A DNA stretch of 64,000 nucleotides from the NCBI RefSeq assembly GCF_000419525.1, contig NZ_ATTE01000001.1, forward strand, positions 3,693,501-3,757,500, written 5' to 3'. Every line of letters begins with the position of its first letter. Positions within the stretch are counted from its first letter, which is position 1. A model generated the notes under the pieces. It was not told the DNA's origin, searched no databases, and was given only the letters and a program-made list of their open reading frames with translations. This stretch comes from Leucothrix mucor DSM 2157. GTDB taxonomy: Bacteria; Pseudomonadota; Gammaproteobacteria; Thiotrichales; Thiotrichaceae. The position numbers and the translations under genes are program-made. Of the stretch, positions 35,962 through 46,910 are shown piece by piece.

Positions 35962-36645
35962 CTATACTACTCCCCACTTCTTACTAAACTCTAAAAAATT
36001 TTCAATAAAATCACGATCTAAGTCTTTGGAAGAAAAATTAAAACCACCTTTTCCGCTTACTTCAACAACCACGTCATGACTATTTGGCCTTCCTAATAAA
36101 ATAGAAAACTTGTTCAATGTATAGCTACCACGGTCAAACAAATCATTCACATTGTTAAGAATATTTCTATCACCTTTAATGTTCATCCTAGTGCTGGCAT
36201 TTTTCACTATATCAAATGAAATTAAATCCACCTCCTTAATATAGGATCCGTCGTACTTGTCTAACAAAAAATTCAAAAAACCAAATGTATTTATTTTAAA
36301 ATCGAAAAATTTCAATTTATTACTAAAAGACTCCAACAAGTCTCTTTTGAAATACCTTAGGGTCTTGCTAGGCTCATACAGCTCTAAAAATTCTCTATGA
36401 ATAACAAACTCATTCTCAATATATTGCTCAACTGATTTTTGAAGAACATCACCAAAAGGGCTTGTAACCTCTTCAACTGTATCAATTTTGCAAACATGCC
36501 TTCCTTTTATTTTAAACTCATCAACCTTAGTTAAAAAAAACCCAGCAGGATTATCCTGCGTGTATCTATTAACAAGCATACTGTTTGCTATAGACCTTAA
36601 GTCTAAATCGGAATTTATTTCAAATAATAAAACTCTTTTCTTCAT
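35962..36645 (-). CDS. AT-rich protein of unknown function, third gene of the island operon
   Basis: I do not recognise this 227-residue, lysine- and phenylalanine-rich protein. It starts MKKRVLLFEINSDLDLRSIA and ends in SGKGGFNFSSKDLDRDFIENF, with mixed alpha/beta patterning and no membrane segment. The codon use is far more AT-rich than the flanking backbone, which points to horizontal transfer. It begins 6 bp after the upstream gene and completes a three-gene operon with the genes at 36652 and 37722-40246. Confidence 0.6.
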   Translation of the reverse strand: MKKRVLLFEINSDLDLRSIANSMLVNRYTQDNPAGFFLTKVDEFKIKGRHVCKIDTVEEVTSPFGDVLQKSVEQYIENEFVIHREFLELYEPSKTLRYFKRDLLESFSNKLKFFDFKINTFGFLNFLLDKYDGSYIKEVDLISFDIVKNASTRMNIKGDRNILNNVNDLFDRGSYTLNKFSILLGRPNSHDVVVEVSGKGGFNFSSKDLDRDFIENFLEFSKKWGVV

Positions 36646-36651
36646 AACATA

Positions 36652-37725
36652 TTAGTTAATTGATTCATAAATTTTTAATGCTGTTCTGTAAATATTATCT
36701 GACAACTCATCAACTTCTGACTTGCTTAGTTTTCCATAAGTTGAATTCAATTTCCCATTACTATATCTTTGAACTTGCTTTACTAGATAACGAAACCCCT
36801 TACTATTTTCAGTATCATCAAATTGAGCCTCGACACTATAACAGTCTGCCACCTCTGAAGTAACTCCAGGCTTAACCTCCCTTATTTTCCAGGATATCTT
36901 ATAAATATAATACTCACTCCCTGGCAAACTCTGGTAAATATTAGAATCAAGTACTGCACGCCCTTTTAATACAGCATTTCTAACCAATCCAGTTATAGTA
37001 TCTGTAGCTGTTTTGCTTGCTTCATCAGAGGAGCTTTTAACAGAAGTGCTTACAACATCAAAAACATCATAAGAGGGGATTTCACGGATTAATCTTGTGA
37101 AGAATAGTGTTCTAGATTCACAACTCTTATAGCTAAAATCTATTATTTTTGGAGTAATTTTTTTATTCAAATATTTAGAAACTTGAGAAATTATTTCATT
37201 TTTTACTCTTTTCCCCATTTCAGTTGCAGGAAAAACAATATTGGCAGAATCATCATCAACTCTTATTTCCACAACTTCTTTCTTGGTGCTTTTTTGTCTC
37301 ATCGGAGGCTTTGTAAAATCTACATCTACATAATTGACCTCAACACTTAGTCGCTTTTTTGATTCGACAGTAAGCTTAAGCTGAACATCATCAATCTTTA
37401 ATGAATCATTTACCTTATCTATCGTATTTTTAAGAGTAGAAATAGATATTCTTTCATTTACAACCTCGTTTGATATATTATCCTTCCTATCAGGATTCTC
37501 AAGAATACTTGATAGTTGGCTGTAATCAAAATAGTCAAAACGTATAGTTTTCAATACTTCCAACAACTCAGCTTTAGTACTTTGATTTGAAACAATAAAA
37601 CCTCTAGAACTAAGAAATGATACCAGATCAGAAACCTTTACACGCCTTGCGAGAAGACCATCATGAATATTTTTATCATTCATATAGTATAACTTTCGAC
37701 CAAAAGAGCTGTACTCACTACTCAT
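36652..37725 (-). CDS. AT-rich protein with a SAP-like N-terminal motif, second gene of the island operon
   Basis: The 357-residue protein has, at about residues 27-60, VKVSDLVSFLSSRGFIVSNQ followed by STKAELLEVL. This fits the helix-turn-helix outline of a SAP domain, a small DNA-binding module. The rest is alpha/beta with many lysines and serines and matches no family I know. Its ATG overlaps the stop of the upstream (interrupted) gene by 4 bp, so the two were translated together. AT-rich composition marks it as acquired. The SAP reading is tentative. Confidence 0.6.
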   Translation of the reverse strand: MSSEYSSFGRKLYYMNDKNIHDGLLARRVKVSDLVSFLSSRGFIVSNQSTKAELLEVLKTIRFDYFDYSQLSSILENPDRKDNISNEVVNERISISTLKNTIDKVNDSLKIDDVQLKLTVESKKRLSVEVNYVDVDFTKPPMRQKSTKKEVVEIRVDDDSANIVFPATEMGKRVKNEIISQVSKYLNKKITPKIIDFSYKSCESRTLFFTRLIREIPSYDVFDVVSTSVKSSSDEASKTATDTITGLVRNAVLKGRAVLDSNIYQSLPGSEYYIYKISWKIREVKPGVTSEVADCYSVEAQFDDTENSKGFRYLVKQVQRYSNGKLNSTYGKLSKSEVDELSDNIYRTALKIYESIN

Positions 37726-38076
37726 GATAACAACCCTATTTCTTCTGATGAAAACTGTGGCTTAACTTCAGAAATCGTTCCCTTAACAAGAGATTCAGAA
37801 ATACTGGAAATTAATTCATCATCATAACCAAGCTGAGTAAAATATTTTTTTATTGCACTTTTTAAATTAATTGCTGCATATTGGTTTTTTTTAGTAAACC
37901 TTATTCTTACTTCATTCTTATTATTTATAATCTGATAATATGAAATAGCATCTAATAAATATATAAATTCATCCTCCTCAGCTCCATCTCTTGTATAATA
38001 TATTAAATAACCTGAACCACACTTTTTAGACTCAGAATGTTTCACTATTATCCAAGGAGATACAAGAACCTGCACT
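37722..38076 (-). pseudogene. 3' part of the IS66-interrupted first gene of the island operon
   Basis: This is the C-terminal 118 codons or so of a gene split by the IS66 element at 38085-39620. The frame reads TVQVLVSPWIIVKHSESKK and onward to GLLS. A possible ATG at 38135 inside the element gives a hybrid start (MFNHNELWPKC...), but that part is element sequence. With the element and one copy of the 8-bp duplication removed, this piece joins the N-terminal part at 39621-40246 in frame, giving 326 residues. The C-terminal part is charged and AT-rich, with no motif I recognise. Confidence 0.8.
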
Positions 38077-38084
38077 GTTGCAGG
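38077..38084. repeat. IS66 target-site duplication, left copy
   Basis: GTTGCAGG, identical to 39621-39628 on the other side of the element. Confidence 0.95.
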
Positions 38085-39620
38085 GTAACCCTTCACGGGG
38101 TTGCATTTAGGCCACAATTCGTTATGATTAAACAATGAACAAACTAACTGAGGCGCTTTTCAATCACCAACTGCCCGCGGATCTGGCGGCGTCGCAGCGT
38201 CTCAATCGTCAGTTATTGGATTTAGTGACCCAACTGGAACAGCGTGTCGCTGAGCTGGAAGACATCGCAGGCAGCGGGAGTTCTTCCAGAAACTCCTCCA
38301 GACCACCGTCCCAGGATTCACCGGAACAACGGGCTAAGCGCGAGAAGAAGCCTAAGAGTCCTCGCAAGCAAGGAGCCCAGCCGGGTCATCAGGGTCATCA
38401 ACGCGTTCGGGTAGAGCTGTCTGCGACGGATGAGCAAGTTCATTACTACCCAGGCACTCAATGCACCTGTGGTGCGGTGTGTGATGTCGCTCAGGAGCCT
38501 TATCAGCGACATCAGGTCTTTGACCTGCCTGAGGTTCGCAGTCAAGTCACTGAACATTGTCTTTATGAGGCAATCTGTCCGGGTTGCCGCAAGCGTCAGG
38601 TGGCTCGCTTGCCAGACACGGTTCCCTGTGGGCAAATGGGGCCGGGACTGGTCAGCTGGATTACGCTGATGAATGGCGCTTATGCCTTATCGGTGTCAAA
38701 CATTCAACGCTTACTGAAAGATCACTGGCAACTCGCCTTCAGTACCGGTGCCGTGAGCCAGGCCACCCGCTCGGTCACGGGATGGTTGCTGCCGCTGTAT
38801 CAGCAAGTGGGTCAGGCGGTACGGAATTTACCCGTTGCTCATGCGGATGAAACCAGTCATTACCGCAATAATGAGCAGCGTTGGCTTTGGGTGCTGTGTT
38901 CCTCGCAAGTCGTCTACTTTCTAACGCATCATTCTCGGGGTAAAGGTGCCGCGAAGGGTTTACTGGATAATTTTGAGGGTATACTGGTCACTGACCAACA
39001 TGGCGGCTACAACGATTATCCGGTCGAAAAGCGCCAGCTTTGCTGGGCGCATATTATCCGTAAGTTTCGGAAAATATCAGAACGTGTGGGACGGGCCGGG
39101 GTGCTGGGGAAACAACTCTGGCGATTATCCCGCTTGATTGTACACTGTCGTAATCGTTGGCGATCGGGCGGCTATTCTGATGCTGGCTACCACACACGAA
39201 TGCGACGATTCAAACAGGCGATCCATACGCTACTGTGCCTGGGGTGTGAGACCGCGCCCGCTGACCCGTTAAAAAAAGCCAGCAAAACAGCCAATCAGTG
39301 CAAACGACTGCTGGCGGATGAATCGATGCTCTGGACGTTTTTGCAGGATCGCGCGATTCCCATGACCAACAATGAAGCAGAACGTGCGATACGTCCTTAT
39401 GTGATCTGGCGTAAAACCAGTTTCTTCAGTCAGTCTGCCAGAGGAGATCAGTTCCGTCCGGTGATTCTGACTCTGACTGAAACCTGTAAGCGGTTGGGCT
39501 TAGGCGTTTATGGACTATTGAGAAAAGTCTGTGAACAAGGCCTGTGTGGTGAGGCTATTACCGTACGGCTACCCTTAGGTCAGCACGCTATATCAGCGTA
39601 AGCCCCCCGTGAAGGGTTAC
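38085..39620 (+). mobile_element. Complete IS66-family insertion sequence
   Basis: The 1,536-bp element has perfect 16-bp terminal inverted repeats (GTAACCCTTCACGGGG at 38085-38100 and its complement at 39605-39620). It is flanked by an exact 8-bp duplication, GTTGCAGG, at 38077-38084 and 39621-39628. Eight bases is the target duplication length of IS66. It carries a single transposase gene and no tnpA/tnpB helpers, as in the single-gene branch of the family. Intact ends and flanks suggest a fairly recent insertion. Confidence 0.95.
38135..39601 (+). CDS. IS66-family transposase
   Basis: The 488-residue transposase has an N-terminal coiled segment (LNRQLLDLVTQLEQRVAELE), a serine/proline-rich linker (GSSSRNSSRPPSQDSPEQ), zinc-finger-like cysteines (CTCGAVC, CPGC), and the DDE core: Asp in PVAHADETSHYR, Asp in ILVTDQHGGYND and Glu in MTNNEAERAIRP. 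It fills almost the whole element. The protein looks intact and probably active. Confidence 0.93.
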   Translation: MNKLTEALFNHQLPADLAASQRLNRQLLDLVTQLEQRVAELEDIAGSGSSSRNSSRPPSQDSPEQRAKREKKPKSPRKQGAQPGHQGHQRVRVELSATDEQVHYYPGTQCTCGAVCDVAQEPYQRHQVFDLPEVRSQVTEHCLYEAICPGCRKRQVARLPDTVPCGQMGPGLVSWITLMNGAYALSVSNIQRLLKDHWQLAFSTGAVSQATRSVTGWLLPLYQQVGQAVRNLPVAHADETSHYRNNEQRWLWVLCSSQVVYFLTHHSRGKGAAKGLLDNFEGILVTDQHGGYNDYPVEKRQLCWAHIIRKFRKISERVGRAGVLGKQLWRLSRLIVHCRNRWRSGGYSDAGYHTRMRRFKQAIHTLLCLGCETAPADPLKKASKTANQCKRLLADESMLWTFLQDRAIPMTNNEAERAIRPYVIWRKTSFFSQSARGDQFRPVILTLTETCKRLGLGVYGLLRKVCEQGLCGEAITVRLPLGQHAISA

Positions 39621-40246
39621 GTTGCAGGCTCATCATAGTCGTTATCAAAATGATTTTTAGTCATCATTTCATTTGGATGATAAAAGCAATACTTATCCGA
39701 TGATGGAAGCTCTCCTCTTGAACTCATTACTTGAATATCATTTGCGATACTCATTAGTTCAGTTATTTTATAAGGACTTAGTACAACTATCGATCCCTCT
39801 TGATCCAAATGATTTGCATCTTTATCAAGATTTAGCATTATATCGTCAAAGTCACCATTATAAGTTCCACAGTGATTATATACAAACAGCATACCAATAA
39901 CGTTATAGACACCTTCAGGCTTAAATAAATTGCTCCAATTAGGATTAATAGAAGCGCAGTTTACTGCATATGAAAGTGACTTTACAGCTGAGTGAATTTT
40001 ATCCCTACTAATTGAACCTTTGGCATAACTCTTCAGATCTGTATTAATATAAATCATTTTATTGCTATATGGGTCTCTATAGAAAAAAACACAATCTGAA
40101 GGATGGTCAACCTTACCTCCATGGTCTTCTGGGACAACACACTTCCAACTATGGTCTTCAACTGCCTTCATTTCCCACTTGAAGACATCAAATAACTCAC
40201 TAGAAACCTTAGCAGCCATTTCTGCTATCTGTTTTGTCTCACTCAT
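39617..40246 (-). pseudogene. 5' part of the IS66-interrupted gene, PD-(D/E)xK nuclease-like
   Basis: This is the N-terminal 208 codons of the split gene; the stop at 39617 comes from the element end (CCT GCA ACG TAA). It has the outline of a PD-(D/E)xK nuclease: a helix with E25, then D51 (HPSDCVFFYRDP), D70-x-K72 (IYINTDLKSYAKG) and a following helix (KIHSAVKSLSYAV). The spacing of 18 residues between D51 and D70 is normal for the fold. A ribosome site (AAGGAT) precedes the ATG at 40246. With 37722-38076 it forms a 326-residue protein, first of three co-directional genes. A restriction or defence role is inferred. Confidence 0.7.
39621..39628. repeat. IS66 target-site duplication, right copy
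   Basis: GTTGCAGG, identical to the copy at 38077-38084. Confidence 0.95.
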
Positions 40247-40573
40247 TAAATATCCTTTTAAGGTATAGACTCTGCATATGTATTATTGCCCCATCCACAT
40301 AACATGCTAAGCACTACAGGCCCATGCTATCGAATAGTGTAAAAAACTAAAGAAAGCTTTAATAAAAAATCCTAATATTAATAACTGAATACATAATGCT
40401 TGATTATCAGTCAAAAAATGAATTATTTCAATAGAAACAACAATGGCAAGCCTTATTTAAACAAGATCAAGTAAGAAGAATAACAAGCGATTACCTTAAA
40501 GATAACCATTTATAAAACCCCATCGTATATTTTTGCCGCTCAACACCTATCTAAACCCTTTCCTACTCAAACC
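40247..40573. other. AT-rich intergenic region, promoter side of the island operon
   Basis: About 330 bp without a supported gene between the katG terminator and the split nuclease-like gene. It is AT-rich and should hold the promoter of the island operon. I see no clear repeat, RNA gene or second open frame. Confidence 0.5.
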
Positions 40574-40613
40574 AAAAAGCCCGCGCCACAACTCAATGCA
40601 ACGCGGGCTTTTT
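40574..40613 (-). terminator. Terminator after katG
   Basis: AAAAAGCCCGCG and CGCGGGCTTTTT form a perfect 12-bp stem around a 16-base loop. It lies 17 bp past the katG stop and has a T-run on both strands. Confidence 0.9.
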
Positions 40614-40630
40614 ACAGCAAATAACAGCGA

Positions 40631-42814
<2,184 letters not shown>

Positions 42815-43039
42815 TTATATTAGATCGTAGTCAGTGGGACTTGGGTACTTACTATCTCGTTATTTTAGTTATCTGTAAAATAGATTATTCAGGATATATC
42901 ATTCGCTTTTTATGATCGATACTTTTATTAAGTGGTTATTTTAAAGAATATGTCTTAATTCTATCGACCACCATCAATATATTCATTACCAAAATGAACG
43001 CTAGCTGAATGAAATCTTAATTTATCTATGCTATGGTTA

Positions 43040-43235
43040 ATAAAAATAACCCCGAGAGACGGCGACTAGCCCCCAAAGTCTCCACCTAAAACACCGTTCC
43101 TTTGCCCGAGGATGGTGTAAAAAAGTGTAGCGCCTTGCCCAGGCGTCTACCAGAGTGTCGAGAATATCCAGCTTCCCCCGAAGCCCGGTCTCAAGCACTA
43201 CTAAGCCATCGCAGGGACGCGATGGCTTTTCTTTG
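43040..43235 (+). ncRNA. Candidate small RNA with several hairpins and a terminator
   Basis: On the + strand four stems follow one another: ACACC...GGTGT (about 43092-43119), GCGCCT-tgccc-AGGCGT, GCTT-cccccg-AAGC, and AAGCCATCGC/GCGATGGCTT (43203-43228) followed by TTCTTT, which looks like a rho-independent terminator. No open frame or gene on the + strand needs this terminator. A structured transcript of up to 200 bases is the simplest reading, but no promoter can be proved and no known RNA family is recognised. Confidence 0.35.
43203..43234 (+). terminator. Terminator-like hairpin
   Basis: A perfect 10-bp stem with a 6-base loop and a T-rich tail on the + strand. The minus strand has no T-run, so it does not simply serve the dddP gene. 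Confidence 0.6.
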
Positions 43236-43329
43236 GGCGCAAATGCGTATCGCTTAAAATAACCTTATTGACTTTTAAATCCTCATCTTACCTTGATGTC
43301 CCAAGTCCTAGGACTTAGGACAAAATTCA

Positions 43330-44652
43330 TCACGCCAATAACTTCTCCTCAAACGGATACCGTGTCAGATTCTCAAAGCCAGTTTCAGTCACAATCACCT
43401 GATCTTCCAGCTTAACGCCCTGCTTGCCACCCACTGCGCCAATATACGCCTCAACACACAGCGCCATTCCCGGCTCCAGCACTCCATCATAGCCATAGCT
43501 TTCCACATCTTCAGGATAGCGAATGCAGGGATATTCATCGCACAAACCAACCCCGTGCATCATTACCCCGTAGCGTTGCTCACAAAATTCTTCAGGTAAG
43601 CGCAAGCCAGTTTCGCTTAATTCACGGAAGCTGAGGCCGGGTTTTAGCAAGTTCATATTGTATTGAATGTGCTCATACGCGGTACGGTACAGGTGGCGCT
43701 GCTCTTCGCTAGGGTCAGCATCGCCAATCACCCAGGTTCGGGATAAGTCAGCGCAGATGCCATAAGGGCCAACCAGATCGGTATCCAACGCCAGCAGCTC
43801 GCCATGTTTCACAACGCGCGGGCCAGATTCCTGAAACCATGGGTTAGTTCGCGGACCTGAGCACATAATTCGGCACTCAATCCACTCGCCGCCGCGACGG
43901 ATATTCTCAGCATGTAAGATCAACCAGATATCATTTTCTGTCACGCCAGCGACTGAGGCTTTCTGCATTTGCGCCATGGCAATTTCAGTGGAGGCAATCG
44001 AACAGCGCATGGCATTGACTTCATCCGCGCCTTTGATCACGCGGGCGTGCTCCATAACGGCTTGGCCATCGCACACATCCATGCCTAATTTATCCAGCTC
44101 GCGCAGTCCGTCGATTTCGATTTTATCAATGGCAATGCGCTTGTTGCTGCCGGCGTGTTCTGCGACTAACGCCTGAACTTCACTGGCAAATCGCTTGGCA
44201 TGAGCCTGCGTGTGTTCGCCGGTTTCAAAGTAGAAAAAACTCGCGCCGTGGCGTAACTCTTTGACTAATGGCAAGTGTGCCGATAAGTGATCACCACCGT
44301 GAAAATCCCACAACACCATATGCCCGCTGGCTGCCACAAAACAGGCGCGGGCATGGTTATGCATAATCCAGACCTGCATATTAGTGGTGTCGGTGGCATA
44401 GCGAATATTGAGCGGGTCGAACAACAACACGCCCGCCAAATCACGCTTTTGCAACTCATCGACAATGCGCTGCAAACGGTATTCACGCATACGCGGCAGG
44501 TTTGGCGCGGTTAGGCCAAGCGCCTCCCACTCCTGAAAGGCCAACGCGGTCGGGCCGATCTCGACGCGATCATTATCGTTAAGTGATCCGTCGGGCTTAA
44601 ACTGACTAGCGCGGCGACGGCTTGGATCTATTTTGCGATTCGAACTTAGCAT
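43330..44652 (-). CDS. dddP: DddP-type DMSP lyase
   Basis: This 440-residue M24-fold enzyme should cleave dimethylsulfoniopropionate to dimethyl sulfide and acrylate. The recalled functional residues of the Ruegeria DddP (D295, D297, D307, Y366, H371, D377, E406, E421) all have counterparts at a constant offset of five: D290, D292, D302, Y361, H366, D372, E401 and E416. The key stretch is MMHGVGLCDEYP. This makes a true DddP much more likely than a peptidase. It stands alone, with no acrylate genes beside it. A substrate test would be decisive, since sequence alone cannot prove the activity. Confidence 0.85.
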   Translation of the reverse strand: MLSSNRKIDPSRRRASQFKPDGSLNDNDRVEIGPTALAFQEWEALGLTAPNLPRMREYRLQRIVDELQKRDLAGVLLFDPLNIRYATDTTNMQVWIMHNHARACFVAASGHMVLWDFHGGDHLSAHLPLVKELRHGASFFYFETGEHTQAHAKRFASEVQALVAEHAGSNKRIAIDKIEIDGLRELDKLGMDVCDGQAVMEHARVIKGADEVNAMRCSIASTEIAMAQMQKASVAGVTENDIWLILHAENIRRGGEWIECRIMCSGPRTNPWFQESGPRVVKHGELLALDTDLVGPYGICADLSRTWVIGDADPSEEQRHLYRTAYEHIQYNMNLLKPGLSFRELSETGLRLPEEFCEQRYGVMMHGVGLCDEYPCIRYPEDVESYGYDGVLEPGMALCVEAYIGAVGGKQGVKLEDQVIVTETGFENLTRYPFEEKLLA

Positions 44653-44846
44653 GGCAACCCTCCAGATAATTGAGCCGATTGTAGCGACAAGTTTGACGGC
44701 CCGATTGCAAATAAAATGAGGCCTAAGCAGAAATGATCGTTTAGCCTCGGAAAATTAAAATCACCGATTTCATGAATCTGCTTTACAAGTATCGCGATAA
44801 GTTGATAACTACAGGGCTTGATCAGAAAAAACGAGGCTTGCGCACC

Positions 44847-45932
44847 ATGAACATACGATCAAATCGATTCATTAAATTAGTCATGAGCTTGTTATTAGCG
44901 GGCGGCCTGAGCCCTATAGCCAGCGCCGCCATGCCCGCCAATTATGTTGGTATTCAGCAGCTGGCTTTTAGTCAGGATGGCTCGCAGATTCTGTACTTTT
45001 CCAACCGTGTGAATAATGAAAGTGAGCGCAGCAACACGCCGGTGATTCACTTTATCAACGCCAATAATGGCAGCACTCTCAATAGCACCACGCTAGCCAT
45101 AAACCCACAGCGCCAGTTGCCGATGGGCTTTACGCCGGATGGCTTTAAACAGGCGGTTTTGGAAGCGCGCGGCTTAAGCATTTTGCATAATAAAACGGGT
45201 GCCACCTTGCGCACGCTGGCGGTTCCGGGCTTACCAAACCCTGTCACTCGCTATCGCCCCACGCAGGCCATTACCAATGCCAGCGGCACTCAGCAGCTGT
45301 TCCTCTCAGCCAATAAACAGCAGCTTTATGTGATCCATACCGGCAATGGGAAAAACTTGGGCACTATCCAGCTGCCCGCCTCGCCGCTATTGAGCTTTGG
45401 CACGAGTGGCAATGGCCGCACCGTGGCTTACCTTGTGCGCGGCACTGTCGGTAAAAACCAATTGCAGCTGTATGATATTTATCAGAAAAAAGTCACTCAA
45501 ACGTTAGATATTGCGGCGCACTCGTTCACGCCGCTAGCCCTGCCAATCACACTCAGTGGCGATGGTAAGTTTGCTTATACGCCGCGTCAGCTAGTGGAGC
45601 TAAGCACGGGCAAGACCATTGCGCTACCGGCTAACCAAACCGATGTTCCAGCGCTATTTACGGCCGATAACCGCTACCTACTGCTGCCTCAAAAGAACAA
45701 CCAACTAGTGCGGCTCGACCTTAAAACTCAGCAAAAACAGCTCATTAATCTAAACCTTCCCGCGCATTGCCAAACGGCCAGTGCCTATGACTTTAGCCCG
45801 AATGGCGCTTGGTTAGCCTTGGGCAGTAGTTGCCGCAATGGGGCTGAAAAAGCCGACTTCATCAGTTTATTAAATGCCAGAACGGGGCAACTTATCCGCC
45901 ACCTGCGGCCAGTACCTACTGTCAGCCGCTAA
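44847..45932 (+). CDS. Exported beta-propeller-like protein
   Basis: I use the ATG at 44847, which gives a normal signal peptide (MNIRSNRFIKLVMSLLLAGG, then LSPIASAA), rather than the upstream start at 44772. The mature protein of about 335 residues has repeated units of strands with NG/DG turns (LAFSQDGSQILYFSN, LPMGFTPDGFKQAVLEA, ITLSGDGKFAYTPR, YDFSPNGAWLALGSS), as in YVTN/WD40-like propellers. It is periplasmic or secreted. Function unknown. Confidence 0.7.
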   Translation: MNIRSNRFIKLVMSLLLAGGLSPIASAAMPANYVGIQQLAFSQDGSQILYFSNRVNNESERSNTPVIHFINANNGSTLNSTTLAINPQRQLPMGFTPDGFKQAVLEARGLSILHNKTGATLRTLAVPGLPNPVTRYRPTQAITNASGTQQLFLSANKQQLYVIHTGNGKNLGTIQLPASPLLSFGTSGNGRTVAYLVRGTVGKNQLQLYDIYQKKVTQTLDIAAHSFTPLALPITLSGDGKFAYTPRQLVELSTGKTIALPANQTDVPALFTADNRYLLLPQKNNQLVRLDLKTQQKQLINLNLPAHCQTASAYDFSPNGAWLALGSSCRNGAEKADFISLLNARTGQLIRHLRPVPTVSR

Positions 45933-45968
45933 GCCTGACCACACCACCAACCCAACCGGAATCATCGT

Positions 45969-46868
45969 ATGCCGTCTCTTGCTATTAAAGGTTATCTATT
46001 CGCCTTACTGGGTGTCATCATTCTCTCTCCTGATGCACTGCTGATCCGCTTGGCGGGTGATGAGCCCTTGTTGATTAGTGCATTTCGCGGCACCTTGGGC
46101 GGCTGCATGGTGTTGCTGTATAACCAACTGCTCGACCGCCGTAATTTGTTCGAACAACTGCGCCGCATTGGGTTGTGGTGGGTGCTAACAATCACCTTTT
46201 TCAACGGCATCTCGCAGATTGGTTTTGTGTATGGCGTGAGTCATGCCAACGCGGCTGATGTATTGGTAATTATTGCGTTTGCGCCGCTAATGAGTGCCTT
46301 TTTATCGGCGATATTCCTTGGTGAGCGTATTTCACTGCGTACTTGGGTGGCGACCTCGGTGTGCGGCATTGGCTTGGCGATTTTATTTGGGCAGTCTGGC
46401 TCTACCAGCGAATGGTCGGGATTGCTTGCGGCGGTGATCTGCGCAGTATCCATGGCGACCGTATTTGTCATTATGCGCGGCTTCCCCAATGAAAACCTGA
46501 CGGGTTGTGTCGGTTTTGGGAATATGTTTTCCGGTCTCGCATGTGCCGGCGTCGTTTTACTGACTACCACCGGCGAAATTGGCCACTTAGAATGGATGCC
46601 GATGGCGCTGATGATTCTGGTGGTATCGCCAATTCCGTTTGTGCTGTTTGTGCTGGCCTTGCGCCATATATCCGCTGCAGAAACTAGCCTGGTTTTGCTG
46701 CTGGAATCGGTGTTGGGATCGTTCTGGATCTGGCTGGTGGTTTCCGAGCAACCATCCACGCAAACCTTACTAGCGGGTACACTAGTGATTTCGACGTTGA
46801 TGGTTTATAGCTGGATGGGGCTGCGGGATAGTCGTCGGAGAGCTAAGGCGGTTATACAGCCTCATTGA
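45969..46868 (+). CDS. EamA-family (DMT) transporter
   Basis: The 299-residue inner-membrane protein has ten hydrophobic segments in two EamA repeats (SALLIR-type start LSPDALLIRLAGDEPLLISA; second repeat after residue 150, SGLLAAVICAVSMATVFV). Family members export metabolites or amino acids. The substrate is unknown. It follows the propeller protein by 36 bp and may share its transcript. Confidence 0.85.
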   Translation: MPSLAIKGYLFALLGVIILSPDALLIRLAGDEPLLISAFRGTLGGCMVLLYNQLLDRRNLFEQLRRIGLWWVLTITFFNGISQIGFVYGVSHANAADVLVIIAFAPLMSAFLSAIFLGERISLRTWVATSVCGIGLAILFGQSGSTSEWSGLLAAVICAVSMATVFVIMRGFPNENLTGCVGFGNMFSGLACAGVVLLTTTGEIGHLEWMPMALMILVVSPIPFVLFVLALRHISAAETSLVLLLESVLGSFWIWLVVSEQPSTQTLLAGTLVISTLMVYSWMGLRDSRRRAKAVIQPH

Positions 46869-46910
46869 TGGGCATGGGTGGCGTGCAGTTTCTTTGAGGA
46901 ACTGCCGCTG

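Noticed and set aside
38077-38135. True start of the 137-residue frame ending at 37722
   Set aside because: Its first residues come from the IS66 end; the natural gene starts at 40246 on the far side of the element.
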